A DNA stretch of 64,000 nt. Source: Bacteroidales bacterium UBA2287 (GTDB lineage Bacteria > Bacteroidota > Bacteroidia > Bacteroidales > Tenuifilaceae). The position numbers and the translations under genes were made by a program. The stretch spans positions 62,001 through 126,000 of the forward strand of contig DDWL01000021.1 of assembly GCA_002345675.1 (NCBI GenBank), in the 5' to 3' direction. Under the pieces are notes generated by a model. It was not told the origin of the DNA. It made no database searches and worked only from the letters and a program-made list of their open reading frames with translations. Position 1 is the stretch's first letter, and every line of letters starts with the position of its first letter. This document shows, piece after piece, positions 15,774-24,503 of this stretch.

Positions 15774-16478
15774 TCACGAATTATACTTTCTCGAGTATTT
15801 ATTTAGCTGCCTAATAAGCAAACTATTCGATATTGAACCACCGTGTCCAGGTAAAAATAGTTTACACCCAGTTTGCACTAATTTTTCCCATGAATGTATC
15901 ATTTCTGTTGGGTTGTCGGCAAATGGAGGAAAAACACGATTGGGAAAAACGCTAAAAAGATTATCGCCTACAACAGCCACATTGTTATTAATAATAACCG
16001 AAATGGACCCTATTGAATGCCCAGGTGTTGGTGCAACAACAATTTTATTTACTAGTTGTAAGTCTTCATCAACAGCAATATCGCATTCAAATGACTCGTA
16101 ACCAAACCATTTACTTCCAATTCGGCTTCCAATATTCGATAATAACTTTGTAAAAATATTCGACCCTTTTGGAATTGGGGTATAACCCAATTTTGTATAA
16201 ATCTCTTCGTTTTTCCCAGCAACAATCTTGCATCCAAATTCCTTTTTAATAAAAGCTGCATTTTGGCAATGGTCGAAATGGGTATGGGTTAAAATAAGAA
16301 AATCGATTTTTGCGTTTCCTATAACTTTTCGAATGTTTCGTACCAGCCTTTTTCTAAAATACTTACTTCCCGTGTCGATTAACAGAATAATGCTACCTGT
16401 TTTAACTAAAAATGAATTTCCAGTTCCCGATAAAACCTTGTAAATGGCAATATTATTACTAAAAAGGTAACTTTTCAT
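15774..16478 (-). CDS. Metallo-beta-lactamase-fold hydrolase
   Basis: A 234-residue MBL-fold enzyme. The metal site HTHFDH is at residues 65-70, TPGHSIGS supplies the third histidine motif, VVGDNLF the bridging aspartate and LPGHGG the last histidine, so a dinuclear metal site is complete. The family covers glyoxalase II-like and many other hydrolases; the substrate cannot be told. I use the ATG at 16476-16478; a GTG two codons upstream (16484) is the alternative. It lies 24 bp after the nuclease gene and before the nitroreductase, so a three-gene transcript is likely. Confidence 0.85.
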   Translation of the reverse strand: MKSYLFSNNIAIYKVLSGTGNSFLVKTGSIILLIDTGSKYFRKRLVRNIRKVIGNAKIDFLILTHTHFDHCQNAAFIKKEFGCKIVAGKNEEIYTKLGYTPIPKGSNIFTKLLSNIGSRIGSKWFGYESFECDIAVDEDLQLVNKIVVAPTPGHSIGSISVIINNNVAVVGDNLFSVFPNRVFPPFADNPTEMIHSWEKLVQTGCKLFLPGHGGSISNSLLIRQLNKYSRKYNS

Positions 16479-16502
16479 TTTCACAGCAATTAACTAGTAA
16501 TC

Positions 16503-19367
16503 TCACCTATTGCAAATTCCATTATACGGGCACGTTTTGCAATTTTCGGTATGCGTAGTTTGCGTAAACGGTAATTCTGAATTAAATATTTCGTGCACAA
16601 GTTCCGAAAGCTTCTGCTTAAAATCATTGGCAAAGGGCGAAAAGTCTTGTATAGTGCTTGTCGACTGCAAAACCTGGGGTTTATCGCCCGGCATTACAGT
16701 GCGCACAAACCAAATTGCTGGCTCAACCGATTGGGCATTTAGGGTCTCCTTTACCGAAAGTGAGTAGCAAAATATTTGAAAAACCTCCTTCGTTTTCCCA
16801 ATCGACTCGGTTGTAAAAAGTTCATCAAGTTCCTTAAATTTCCCTTTATTGCTACCATTTCCAGTTTTAAAATCGATAACCGTGTAAAAGCCATCCCTTC
16901 CTTCGAGCCTATCGATAGTTCCTTTTATTGAAACTTCGTTTAAAAGACTTGAATTTACCAAAAGTGGAAATGCAATGCTTTCTTCGTGATTAATAAGCGT
17001 AAATGGAGTACGCTCAATGTCAACAGAAATAATTCGCTTAACAATATGCAGCAAGGCATTACGAATCAGCATATTTCGACCCGTTAGCTGGTAGTTTTTT
17101 GGAGTTCGAATCGATTTTAAAAAATGGGTAGCAAATGCCTCGTCAACCTTTTGTTCAATTTCCTTAGTATTAGCCAGTAATGGCTTTAGATGTTTGGCTT
17201 CAATCTGCGTTCCGCAGAATGGCTTGTAAAGTTCCTCAATGGTTGAGTGAATAATATTGCCAAACTCAATGGCGTTAACTTCCTCCGAAATTTCATCGGT
17301 TTCGGAAATACGAAGCCCATACCGAAAGTAAAACTTTAAAGGGCAGGTTATGTACGAAATTAATCCACTTGGCGAGAGGGTAACACCCTCGTTGTTTTTA
17401 TTTAAATTTTTAAGCAAATCGCTCATTACCAATTCATTTTTTTGAACTGTAATGGGCAAACCAGCAATAAGGTTTAGGCTATACCCAACCTCAACCCTTT
17501 TAATTTCGCCGGGCAAATATTCCATTTCGAGTTGAAGCCCATAGCGGCTCATTTCGCCCGATTTACCTACGTCGGCAAGAATACTGTAAACCAAGAACAC
17601 CTTTTTTGCTCGGTAGAGCAATCGGTAAAAGTTATAGGCATAAACAGCCTCGTGATGCCTAAAGTTTGGCAAGCCAAAAGCCAATCGTAGCGACGGTGCA
17701 ATAAACGAAATATTCGGGCTTCGACCCGGCAAGTACTCGTCGTTAAACGAAAGAATAACAAGGTTTTCGAAATCGAGTGTACGGGACTCTAAGAATCCCA
17801 TTACCTGCAACCCCGATAAGGGTTCGCCTGTAAACGAAACCCTTTCCTGCATAAAAGCTTTTCGAAGAAGCTGAAAGAAAACCTTTGCACCAACCTCGAA
17901 GTTTAATGCCGAAATATTGGTGTGTAGTCGTTGTAAACTCTTGTAAAGAGCAAAAAGGAATTCGAGATTTATGCTTACCGAAAAATCGTTTTCGTCGGTC
18001 GACGATTGCTTTATGCTGGCTGCAACACTTTTGCATACTGCAATAAGGTAGTTGCTAAGGGCAACGGCTCCATCAACCTTAGTAAAAACAATACTGAATA
18101 GCGGAGAAATATTTAGCGATTGGGCTTCGGAGTAAATTTGATTCTTCGTTTTTATTCCTTTTGCAAGCATTTTACTGCTTTCGGGTTCGCAAACCCTTAT
18201 GTATGGGTGATTTAGAATTGCAATGGTATCGCGGTAGTAAAAACGAGTTATACCCTCGCCATCGTTTCGTGCGTTAATTTGAAGTCGAACCAGTAACTCG
18301 GCTAAGCCAAAAGCAGGAGTTTCGCGCAGCGGGTAGCCAATGGTAATGTTTATTCCATTCGAAATATCGGGAAGCGACTTAAGCACGGGAATTAAAAGGT
18401 TTTCCTGTGGAAGAATTACAACCGTTTTCTCGTCTAAACTTTCAGCTCCGCCCTCTAACCTTTCGAAAATTTTGGGAAGAAGCTTCGCTTGCGAAGCCTG
18501 GTTAGCCGATGTAATTATTGTAATTTCGGGCTTTTGCTGCGATTTAGCAAGAATTTGTTGCGACAGTGAATTTGGAAACTGCTTAAGGTTTTCGTGAAGA
18601 AACGCATACGCCTCATTCTCGCTTTGTCCCTCGAAAACTGGAATGTAATCCCAGTAAAAATGGGTTTCACAATTACTTTTACAAAAGTTCAGCAACTCCT
18701 TCTCACAGCTATTTAGCGCATTAAAGCCAATAAAAGCAAGTGGTCCGTTGCTTATGCTAACATTGTTTCCTTGCTTTGCTTTTTCAACCGCAACCCTGTA
18801 CGCCAATCCCTCATAGCACTCGCCCTGCTCAACAAGCAGTTTGGTAAATTCGTTATAAATATCGCCAATTCGATCCCAAATGCTAAAGTATTTGGCTTTA
18901 AGGTCCGACTGTAAGTCGGCAAAACCCAGGTAGTTTGCAAGGGCTTTGCGTTGCTCGTCGGTTAGCCCATCGAAACGGGCTTCAATTTCCTTTAAATCCT
19001 TAACGTTTGCAAACAGCATTCGAGCATCGACCAAATACTTATCAATTTGGTCGAAATCGGCAAGCATAATCTCACCCCAAAAGTAAAAGTCGTCGAATGG
19101 TTCTTGGGTTTTAGTAACCTTACAGTAAACCTCGTAAAGCTTCGCAACAAGCATAATTGGGTCGGCTAGTTTTAACCCCGACAGCTGCAACATTGTGTGG
19201 TTAATGGTTGTAACGCTTGGCGCCCAAATGGGTTTGCTAATATTTTCGGATAGATACTTATTGAAAAACAGCCCTGCCCTACGGTTTGGGAAAATAAGTG
19301 TAACATCGCTCAGATTATCGGGATAGCGTTGCTTTAGGTCGTTAACTACTAAATGGAGAAAGGTCAT
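16503..19367 (-). CDS. PD-(D/E)XK nuclease, AddB-like DNA repair protein
   Basis: About 954 residues. The N-terminal half is an inactivated UvrD-like helicase fold (LIFPNRRAGLFFNKYLSE at the start; no Walker A GKT) as in AddB. The C-terminal third is a PD-(D/E)XK nuclease: EFGNIIHSTIEELYKP, a YTVIDFKTGNG D-x-K motif, and a closing cysteine cluster (CKTCPYNGIC) that would help hold an iron-sulphur staple. In Bacteroidota this protein works with a UvrD/AddA helicase-nuclease in double-strand break processing; addA is not in the window. I chose the ATG at 19365-19367, because a GTG at 19403 would add 12 poor residues. Confidence 0.85.
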   Translation of the reverse strand: MTFLHLVVNDLKQRYPDNLSDVTLIFPNRRAGLFFNKYLSENISKPIWAPSVTTINHTMLQLSGLKLADPIMLVAKLYEVYCKVTKTQEPFDDFYFWGEIMLADFDQIDKYLVDARMLFANVKDLKEIEARFDGLTDEQRKALANYLGFADLQSDLKAKYFSIWDRIGDIYNEFTKLLVEQGECYEGLAYRVAVEKAKQGNNVSISNGPLAFIGFNALNSCEKELLNFCKSNCETHFYWDYIPVFEGQSENEAYAFLHENLKQFPNSLSQQILAKSQQKPEITIITSANQASQAKLLPKIFERLEGGAESLDEKTVVILPQENLLIPVLKSLPDISNGINITIGYPLRETPAFGLAELLVRLQINARNDGEGITRFYYRDTIAILNHPYIRVCEPESSKMLAKGIKTKNQIYSEAQSLNISPLFSIVFTKVDGAVALSNYLIAVCKSVAASIKQSSTDENDFSVSINLEFLFALYKSLQRLHTNISALNFEVGAKVFFQLLRKAFMQERVSFTGEPLSGLQVMGFLESRTLDFENLVILSFNDEYLPGRSPNISFIAPSLRLAFGLPNFRHHEAVYAYNFYRLLYRAKKVFLVYSILADVGKSGEMSRYGLQLEMEYLPGEIKRVEVGYSLNLIAGLPITVQKNELVMSDLLKNLNKNNEGVTLSPSGLISYITCPLKFYFRYGLRISETDEISEEVNAIEFGNIIHSTIEELYKPFCGTQIEAKHLKPLLANTKEIEQKVDEAFATHFLKSIRTPKNYQLTGRNMLIRNALLHIVKRIISVDIERTPFTLINHEESIAFPLLVNSSLLNEVSIKGTIDRLEGRDGFYTVIDFKTGNGSNKGKFKELDELFTTESIGKTKEVFQIFCYSLSVKETLNAQSVEPAIWFVRTVMPGDKPQVLQSTSTIQDFSPFANDFKQKLSELVHEIFNSELPFTQTTHTENCKTCPYNGICNR

Positions 19368-19455
19368 GTATGGAACTATTGATTGGAAAGCGTAAAAATA
19401 CACCCTAAGGTATAACTTTTTTGTTAAATAGTGAAGTTAGGTGAATGGAACAATA

Positions 19456-19693
19456 GGCAAACGCATTTAAAATAGCTGTCCCGTTAGATACAAAATATTG
19501 GTAGAAGATGTTAGATAAACCTATTTCACTGTGCCGTTAGGTACAGAATATTCCGTACCTAACGGCACGGTGTTTTAATTCCTTATTTGAGTTCTACCGA
19601 TATGATGTCCCTAAAGGGACAAAGAACCAAATGCGAAAAATCTAAGAACTAAGCCAATAGAGAATTTTAAGTAATTTTTTTAATGCGTTTGCC
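19456..19693. mobile_element. MITE copy A, hairpin element with 12-bp terminal inverted repeats
   Basis: The ends GGCAAACGCATT (19456-19467) and AATGCGTTTGCC (19682-19693) are perfect inverted repeats. Inside, further inverted pairs are nested: TGTCCC/GGGACA, ATATTGGTAGAA/TTCTACCGATAT, and a perfect 14-bp stem GTGCCGTTAGGTAC/GTACCTAACGGCAC around a 10-bp loop. The whole element is therefore a long imperfect hairpin with no coding capacity. A second copy is at 30186-30423. No convincing target-site duplication is visible (flanks CAATA and CAAAA). Confidence 0.8.
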
Positions 19694-19755
19694 CAAAATG
19701 GAACTAGCTTAACGCCTTTTATTAATTTAAAAAGCCGAAGAGCCAAAGAGGGATT

Positions 19756-19939
19756 TCATTTAAGATCTGTTTTTGCTAACTGAAGCAAATATGTAGTTTT
19801 ACCTACACCCCTGCTACCTTTTTTCCTATTATTAATAATGAAATTTGCGATCGAAAATTATTTTCGGATCCCATTTTCACAGCCTTTGCCGATGTTTCAA
19901 ATATCGATCTAGTAACTTTTCGTTTAATTCATTAACCAT
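19756..19939 (-). pseudogene. Remnant of an AAA ATPase gene (Walker A fragment)
   Basis: On the minus strand the frame ending with TGA at 19756-19758 reads KKGSRGVGKTTYLLQLAKTD followed by LK, a clear P-loop like that of the DUF4143/AAA_14 ATPases (consensus G-x-R-G-V-G-K-T-T). Upstream, the region back to a possible start at 19939 (MVNELNEKLL...) contains stops and frame changes, and there is nothing after the P-loop. It is a 5' relic lying directly beside MITE copy A, so insertion or deletion there may have destroyed the gene. Confidence 0.5.
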
Positions 19940-20001
19940 AAATACGCACAAAACGATTAATCCGCAAACCATTACTGTGTTTTACTGAATTTTAAACAAA
20001 A

Positions 20002-20024
20002 AAAGTCCTCAAAAAGAGGACTTT
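20002..20024. terminator. Terminator after the delta-60 repeat gene
   Basis: AAAGTCCTC (20002-20010) and GAGGACTTT (20016-20024) form a 9-bp perfect stem with a 5-nt loop, with A and T runs on the two sides. It lies about 75 bp after the stop of the minus-strand gene at 20101. Confidence 0.75.
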
Positions 20025-20100
20025 AAAAAATATTTAATGAATGTTTTTAAGAATTGGAAACGAAAAGCAAACTTAAAAATGAGTCAGTCTGCGTGTTTTA

Positions 20101-22614
20101 CTATTGCTTTATAATTTTTTTAAACTCATAAGTTTTACCGTTTCCAACCTTAACCAAATAAAAACCTGGAGTGAAATTACTTGTAGGTACAGTAACTTTC
20201 TCAACTAAATTTCCTTTAAAAACTACTTGCCCAATTGAATTGAGTATTTCAAAACTAGTTTTTTCATTATTCCCTGGAATCTCTATGCTTAATTCCGAAG
20301 CTACAGGATTTGGGTAAACAGCTATTCTTTCTTCAAAAGTTGGTGCAATTGATGACAAATCTCCTCCTTCTATACGAGCTATTCTGTTTCGCCCAATTCC
20401 ATTATAGGAAGTGAAACTACCACCAATGATGATTTTCCCATCGCTTTGTATGGCGGTTGTATTAACATAATCATTTGCTCCAGTTCCCACATTAAAAGTA
20501 TCGTCAATGCTGCCGTTGGCATTGAGACGGGCAATTGGTTTTCTTGGAGTTCCAATATAGTAATCGTAAGAGCAGCCGATTATAATTTTGCCATCGTCTT
20601 GTAATGAGGTTGTAATGATAAAATTGTTTGTTCCAACTCCAGAGTTAAAACCACTATCAAGGCTACCATCCTCATTGATTTGGGCAATACAGTTTATTGC
20701 CGTTCCGTTATAGGAAGTAAACCAGCCCCCGATAATAATTTTCCCATTGTCTTTTATTGAGATTGTACGGACACCATAGTTTACTCCTGTTCCCGGATTA
20801 AAAGTATTGTCAAGGCTACCATCGATATTAAGGCGGGCAATACAGTTTCTTGCTGTTCCATTATATGAAGTGAAATAGCCACCGATAATAATTTTCCCAT
20901 CGCTTTGAATAGCGGTTGTCCAAACATAATCTTCTGATTCTTCTCCATCTTCTGCTCCGGTTCCCACATTAAAAGTGACATCGAGGCTGCCATCGGAATT
21001 GAGGCGGGCAATGTGATTACTTGCTGTTCCATTATAGGAATTAAAATCTCCACCTATAATAATTTTCCCATCGCTTTGTATTGAAGCTGTATAAACATAA
21101 TTGTTTGCGCCGGTTCCTGGGTTAAATGTTTCGTCGAGGCTTCCATCAGCATTTAAGCGGGCAATGCGGTTTCTTGCTGATCCATTATAGAAGGTAAACC
21201 AGCCGACAATAATAATTTTCCCATCGCTTTGTAAAATGGTTGCATTAATAGTGCCGTTTGCTCCGGTTCCAGGGTTAAACGTACCGTCGAGGCTACCATC
21301 GGCATTTAGACGGGCAATATGGTTTCTTCTTATCCCATTATAGGAAGTGAAGGTACCTCCGATAATAATTTTACCATCGGATTGTATGGTTGATGTCAAA
21401 ACTTCATTATTTACACCCGTTCCTGAGTTAAATGTGTCGTCGTAGCTGCCATCGGCATTGAGCCTAGCACTATAACTACTTTCTGTTTCATTATAGGAAA
21501 AATTTTCTATTCCGACAATAATTTTTCCATCGCCCTGTATAGAAATTGCACTGATAAATTCTTTTGCACCGATTCCTGGGTCAAATGTTTCGTCGAGGCT
21601 GCCATCGGCATTGAGACGAGCTATACGATTTATTGCTATGTTATTATAGAAGGTGAAATATCCTCCGATAATAATTTTTCCATCGCTTTGTATAGCGGTT
21701 GTATTAACAATATCGTCTGCCCCAGTTCCCGCATTAAAAGTATCATCAAGGCTGCCATCGGCATTGATACGTGCAATACAATATATTATTGTGCCATTAT
21801 AGGAACTAAAACCGCCGCCTATAATAATTTTCCCATCGCTTTGTATGGCGGTTGTGGATACCCCTAAGATTCCTCCAGCTCCAGAGTTAAAAGTGATGTC
21901 AAGGGTTCCGTCGGCATTGATGCGGGCAATACTGTTTATAGCAGTGCCATTATATGATGTGAAATTTCCGCCTATAATAATTTTCCCATCGCTTTGTATC
22001 GATGTTGTAAAGATATTAAAGTTTGCACCGGTTCCTGGGTTAAATGTATCATCGATACTCCCATTGGCATTGAGGCGGGCAATACGGTTTCTTGCTGTAC
22101 CATTATAGGAAGTAAAAGTGCCTCCAATAATAATTTTTCCATCGCTTTGTATGGAAATTGTACAGACACCATCGTTTGCTCCAGTTCCTGGGTTAAATGT
22201 ATTGTCGATGCTGCCATCGATATTAAGTCGGGCAATACAGTTTTTCACAATGCCATTATAGAAACCAAATCTGCCGCCTATAATAATTTTCCCATCGCTT
22301 TGTAAAGAAATTGTCCGGACTTCATTGCTTGCTCCAGTTCCTGGGTTAAAAGTATCGTCGAGGCTGCCATCGGCATTGAGGCGGGCAATACGGTTTATTG
22401 CTGTTCCATTGTAGGTAGTGAAATAACCGCCGATGATAATTTTCCCATCGCTTTGAATTACGGTTGTCCTTACAGAATAATCCGCCCCATCACCTAAACC
22501 AAAGCCGACATCTGTTGGGTTAAAAGTTGGGTCGTTAGCACCGGGCTGAGCATTCGCATTAAAACTATAAGTTGCAAACAGCAGCACTAATAAAATGGCA
22601 ATTTTGTTTTTCAT
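20101..22614 (-). CDS. Secreted delta-60 repeat protein with T9SS sorting domain
   Basis: An 837-residue protein: signal peptide (1-22, ending NANAQ), 14 consecutive delta-60 repeats of about 51 residues (QSDGKIIIGGxFTSYNGTAxNxIARLNADGSLDxTFNPGTGAN), and a C-terminal type A T9SS sorting domain of about 75 residues with YPNP and FKKIIKQ at the end. It is probably exported by the type IX system and attached to the cell surface or released. The repeats should form a beta-propeller-like surface. Repeats 7 and 13 have diverged most, and repeat 10 carries a 6-residue acidic insertion. The near-identical 153-bp DNA repeats can recombine, so length variation is expected. Ligand unknown. Confidence 0.9.
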   Translation of the reverse strand: MKNKIAILLVLLFATYSFNANAQPGANDPTFNPTDVGFGLGDGADYSVRTTVIQSDGKIIIGGYFTTYNGTAINRIARLNADGSLDDTFNPGTGASNEVRTISLQSDGKIIIGGRFGFYNGIVKNCIARLNIDGSIDNTFNPGTGANDGVCTISIQSDGKIIIGGTFTSYNGTARNRIARLNANGSIDDTFNPGTGANFNIFTTSIQSDGKIIIGGNFTSYNGTAINSIARINADGTLDITFNSGAGGILGVSTTAIQSDGKIIIGGGFSSYNGTIIYCIARINADGSLDDTFNAGTGADDIVNTTAIQSDGKIIIGGYFTFYNNIAINRIARLNADGSLDETFDPGIGAKEFISAISIQGDGKIIVGIENFSYNETESSYSARLNADGSYDDTFNSGTGVNNEVLTSTIQSDGKIIIGGTFTSYNGIRRNHIARLNADGSLDGTFNPGTGANGTINATILQSDGKIIIVGWFTFYNGSARNRIARLNADGSLDETFNPGTGANNYVYTASIQSDGKIIIGGDFNSYNGTASNHIARLNSDGSLDVTFNVGTGAEDGEESEDYVWTTAIQSDGKIIIGGYFTSYNGTARNCIARLNIDGSLDNTFNPGTGVNYGVRTISIKDNGKIIIGGWFTSYNGTAINCIAQINEDGSLDSGFNSGVGTNNFIITTSLQDDGKIIIGCSYDYYIGTPRKPIARLNANGSIDDTFNVGTGANDYVNTTAIQSDGKIIIGGSFTSYNGIGRNRIARIEGGDLSSIAPTFEERIAVYPNPVASELSIEIPGNNEKTSFEILNSIGQVVFKGNLVEKVTVPTSNFTPGFYLVKVGNGKTYEFKKIIKQ

Positions 22615-22784
22615 AGGTTGGTTTTTTATAAAAAATTCTTTTAATACAAAAAAGACTTTTAAACAGTTAAAGTTATTTTGTAATTTATTAATATTTTGAT
22701 AAATAGGAAATTCTGTATTTAATTAATAGCTCTTTAAAAAATGAAATAATTAACTAAAGTTAAACTAAATATATTTGTACAAAC

Positions 22785-22829
22785 ATTAACAATGGTAAAA
22801 ATGACTTATTCATTTTTACCATTGTTAAT
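22785..22829. terminator. Terminator after pyrG
   Basis: A 20-bp perfect stem (22785-22804 with 22810-22829; arms starting ATTAACAATGG) and a 5-nt loop, 34 bp after the pyrG stop at 22863. It lies between two minus-strand genes, so it would end the DUF349-pyrG transcript. Confidence 0.7.
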
Positions 22830-22862
22830 AGCACAAAAACCCATTAAAATATTAAATATCAA

Positions 22863-24479
22863 CTATTTTTTTGCAAACACCAACGCAGCCTTTACAAAGT
22901 TTACAAAAAGTGGGTGAGGATTATCAACCGTACTCTTGTACTCGGGGTGAAACTGAACGCCAACGTACCAAGGGTGATTATTTAGTTCCATCATTTCAAC
23001 TAATGAGGTTTCGGGATTTACCCCAACTGGTCTTAGCCCTTTTTCTTCGAATTGGGCTAAATAGCTATTGTTAAACTCGTAGCGATGCCTATGCCTTTCG
23101 AATATTTCGGTTTTTTGGTAAGCCTCAAAGGCTTTCGAATCCTTTTTTACGCTGCAAGGGTATGCTCCCAAACGCATTGTTCCACCTTTGTCGGTAACTC
23201 CCTTTTGGTTTTCCATAAGGTCAATAACGGGAAATGGCGTTGTGTGAAGCATTTCGGTTGAATGCGCATTCTCCATACCAAGTACATTGCGGGCAAATTC
23301 AATAACTGCGCACTGCATGCCAAGGCAAATTCCAAAAAATGGCACACCCTTTTCGCGAGCATACTTACAGGCTAAAATTTTTCCGTCAATTCCCCTGTGT
23401 CCAAAACCTGGTGCAACAAGAATTCCTTTCAAATCGCCTAACTTCTCTGCAACATTTGCCTCGTTTATTCCTTCGGAATGAACAGATACAATTTCAACCT
23501 TTGTTTCGTTTGAAGCACCAGCGTGAATAAGCGCTTCAACAATCGATTTGTAGGCATCGGGAAGTTCAACGTACTTTCCAATTAGCCCTATTTTAATACG
23601 ATGCTTTGGATTTTTTAGTTTGGAAACGAACTGCTTCCACGACTTCATTTGAGGCTCCTCGCCTATTGGAAGATTTAACTTGCGAAGAATGGTTAAGTCG
23701 AGTTTCTCTTTCTGCATTAGCAGCGGCACCTCGTATATTGTTGAAACATCTATAGACTCTATAACCGACTCAAGTTCAACATTACAGAAAAGTGCTACTT
23801 TTCTGCGTAAATCAACGCTTAGCGGGTGTTCGGTACGAAGCACAAGAACGTCGGGCTGAATACCATTTTCGAGCATAACCTTTACCGAATGCTGAGTGGG
23901 CTTGGTTTTTAGTTCGCCCGATGCAGCAAGGTATGGAACAAGCGTTAGGTGCACACACGCCGTATTTGTTGGCCCAAGTTCCCAGCGAAGCTGACGTACC
24001 GCTTCAATGTATGGCAACGACTCAATGTCGCCAACTGTTCCTCCAATTTCGGTTATAACAACGTCGAACATTTGCTTTGAGCCAAGAAGCTTTATGCGCC
24101 TCTTAATCTCATCGGTAATGTGAGGAATTACCTGAACCGTTTTTCCAAGGTATTCGCCTCTGCGCTCCTTGTTAATTACCGATTGGTAAATTTTACCTGT
24201 TGTTACGTTATTCCCCTTCGATGTATGTATATTCAGAAAGCGCTCGTAATGACCTAAATCCAAGTCGGTTTCGGCTCCATCCTCGGTTACAAAGCACTCG
24301 CCGTGCTCGTAAGGATTTAGAGTTCCTGGGTCGACATTAATGTAGGGATCCAATTTCTGAATGGTAACGCTGTATCCTCTGGCTTGTAGTAACTTAGCCA
24401 GCGATGCAGATATTATTCCTTTTCCCAAAGAGGATGTTACCCCACCGGTAACAAAAACATACTTTGTACTGTGCGGCAT
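22863..24479 (-). CDS. pyrG: CTP synthase
   Basis: A full-length 538-residue CTP synthase, converting UTP, ATP and glutamine to CTP. The synthetase domain (1-270) has FVTGGVTSSLGKGI at the nucleotide site, DPYINVDPGTLNPYEHGE and EIGGTVGDIES. The glutaminase domain (about 297-535) has PGFGHRG, FFGICLGMQ with the nucleophile C385, and the HPEYKS histidine/glutamate pair. It starts 24 bp after the DUF349 gene, so it is probably cotranscribed, and is followed by a strong hairpin terminator. Confidence 0.98.
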   Translation of the reverse strand: MPHSTKYVFVTGGVTSSLGKGIISASLAKLLQARGYSVTIQKLDPYINVDPGTLNPYEHGECFVTEDGAETDLDLGHYERFLNIHTSKGNNVTTGKIYQSVINKERRGEYLGKTVQVIPHITDEIKRRIKLLGSKQMFDVVITEIGGTVGDIESLPYIEAVRQLRWELGPTNTACVHLTLVPYLAASGELKTKPTQHSVKVMLENGIQPDVLVLRTEHPLSVDLRRKVALFCNVELESVIESIDVSTIYEVPLLMQKEKLDLTILRKLNLPIGEEPQMKSWKQFVSKLKNPKHRIKIGLIGKYVELPDAYKSIVEALIHAGASNETKVEIVSVHSEGINEANVAEKLGDLKGILVAPGFGHRGIDGKILACKYAREKGVPFFGICLGMQCAVIEFARNVLGMENAHSTEMLHTTPFPVIDLMENQKGVTDKGGTMRLGAYPCSVKKDSKAFEAYQKTEIFERHRHRYEFNNSYLAQFEEKGLRPVGVNPETSLVEMMELNNHPWYVGVQFHPEYKSTVDNPHPLFVNFVKAALVFAKK

Positions 24480-24503
24480 AGCTGTAATGTTATTTGGAAC
24501 AGT

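Noticed and set aside
20101..22614. CRISPR array, suggested by regular direct repeats
   Set aside because: The 153-bp period is inside one open frame and encodes delta-60 protein repeats; no spacers and no cas genes.
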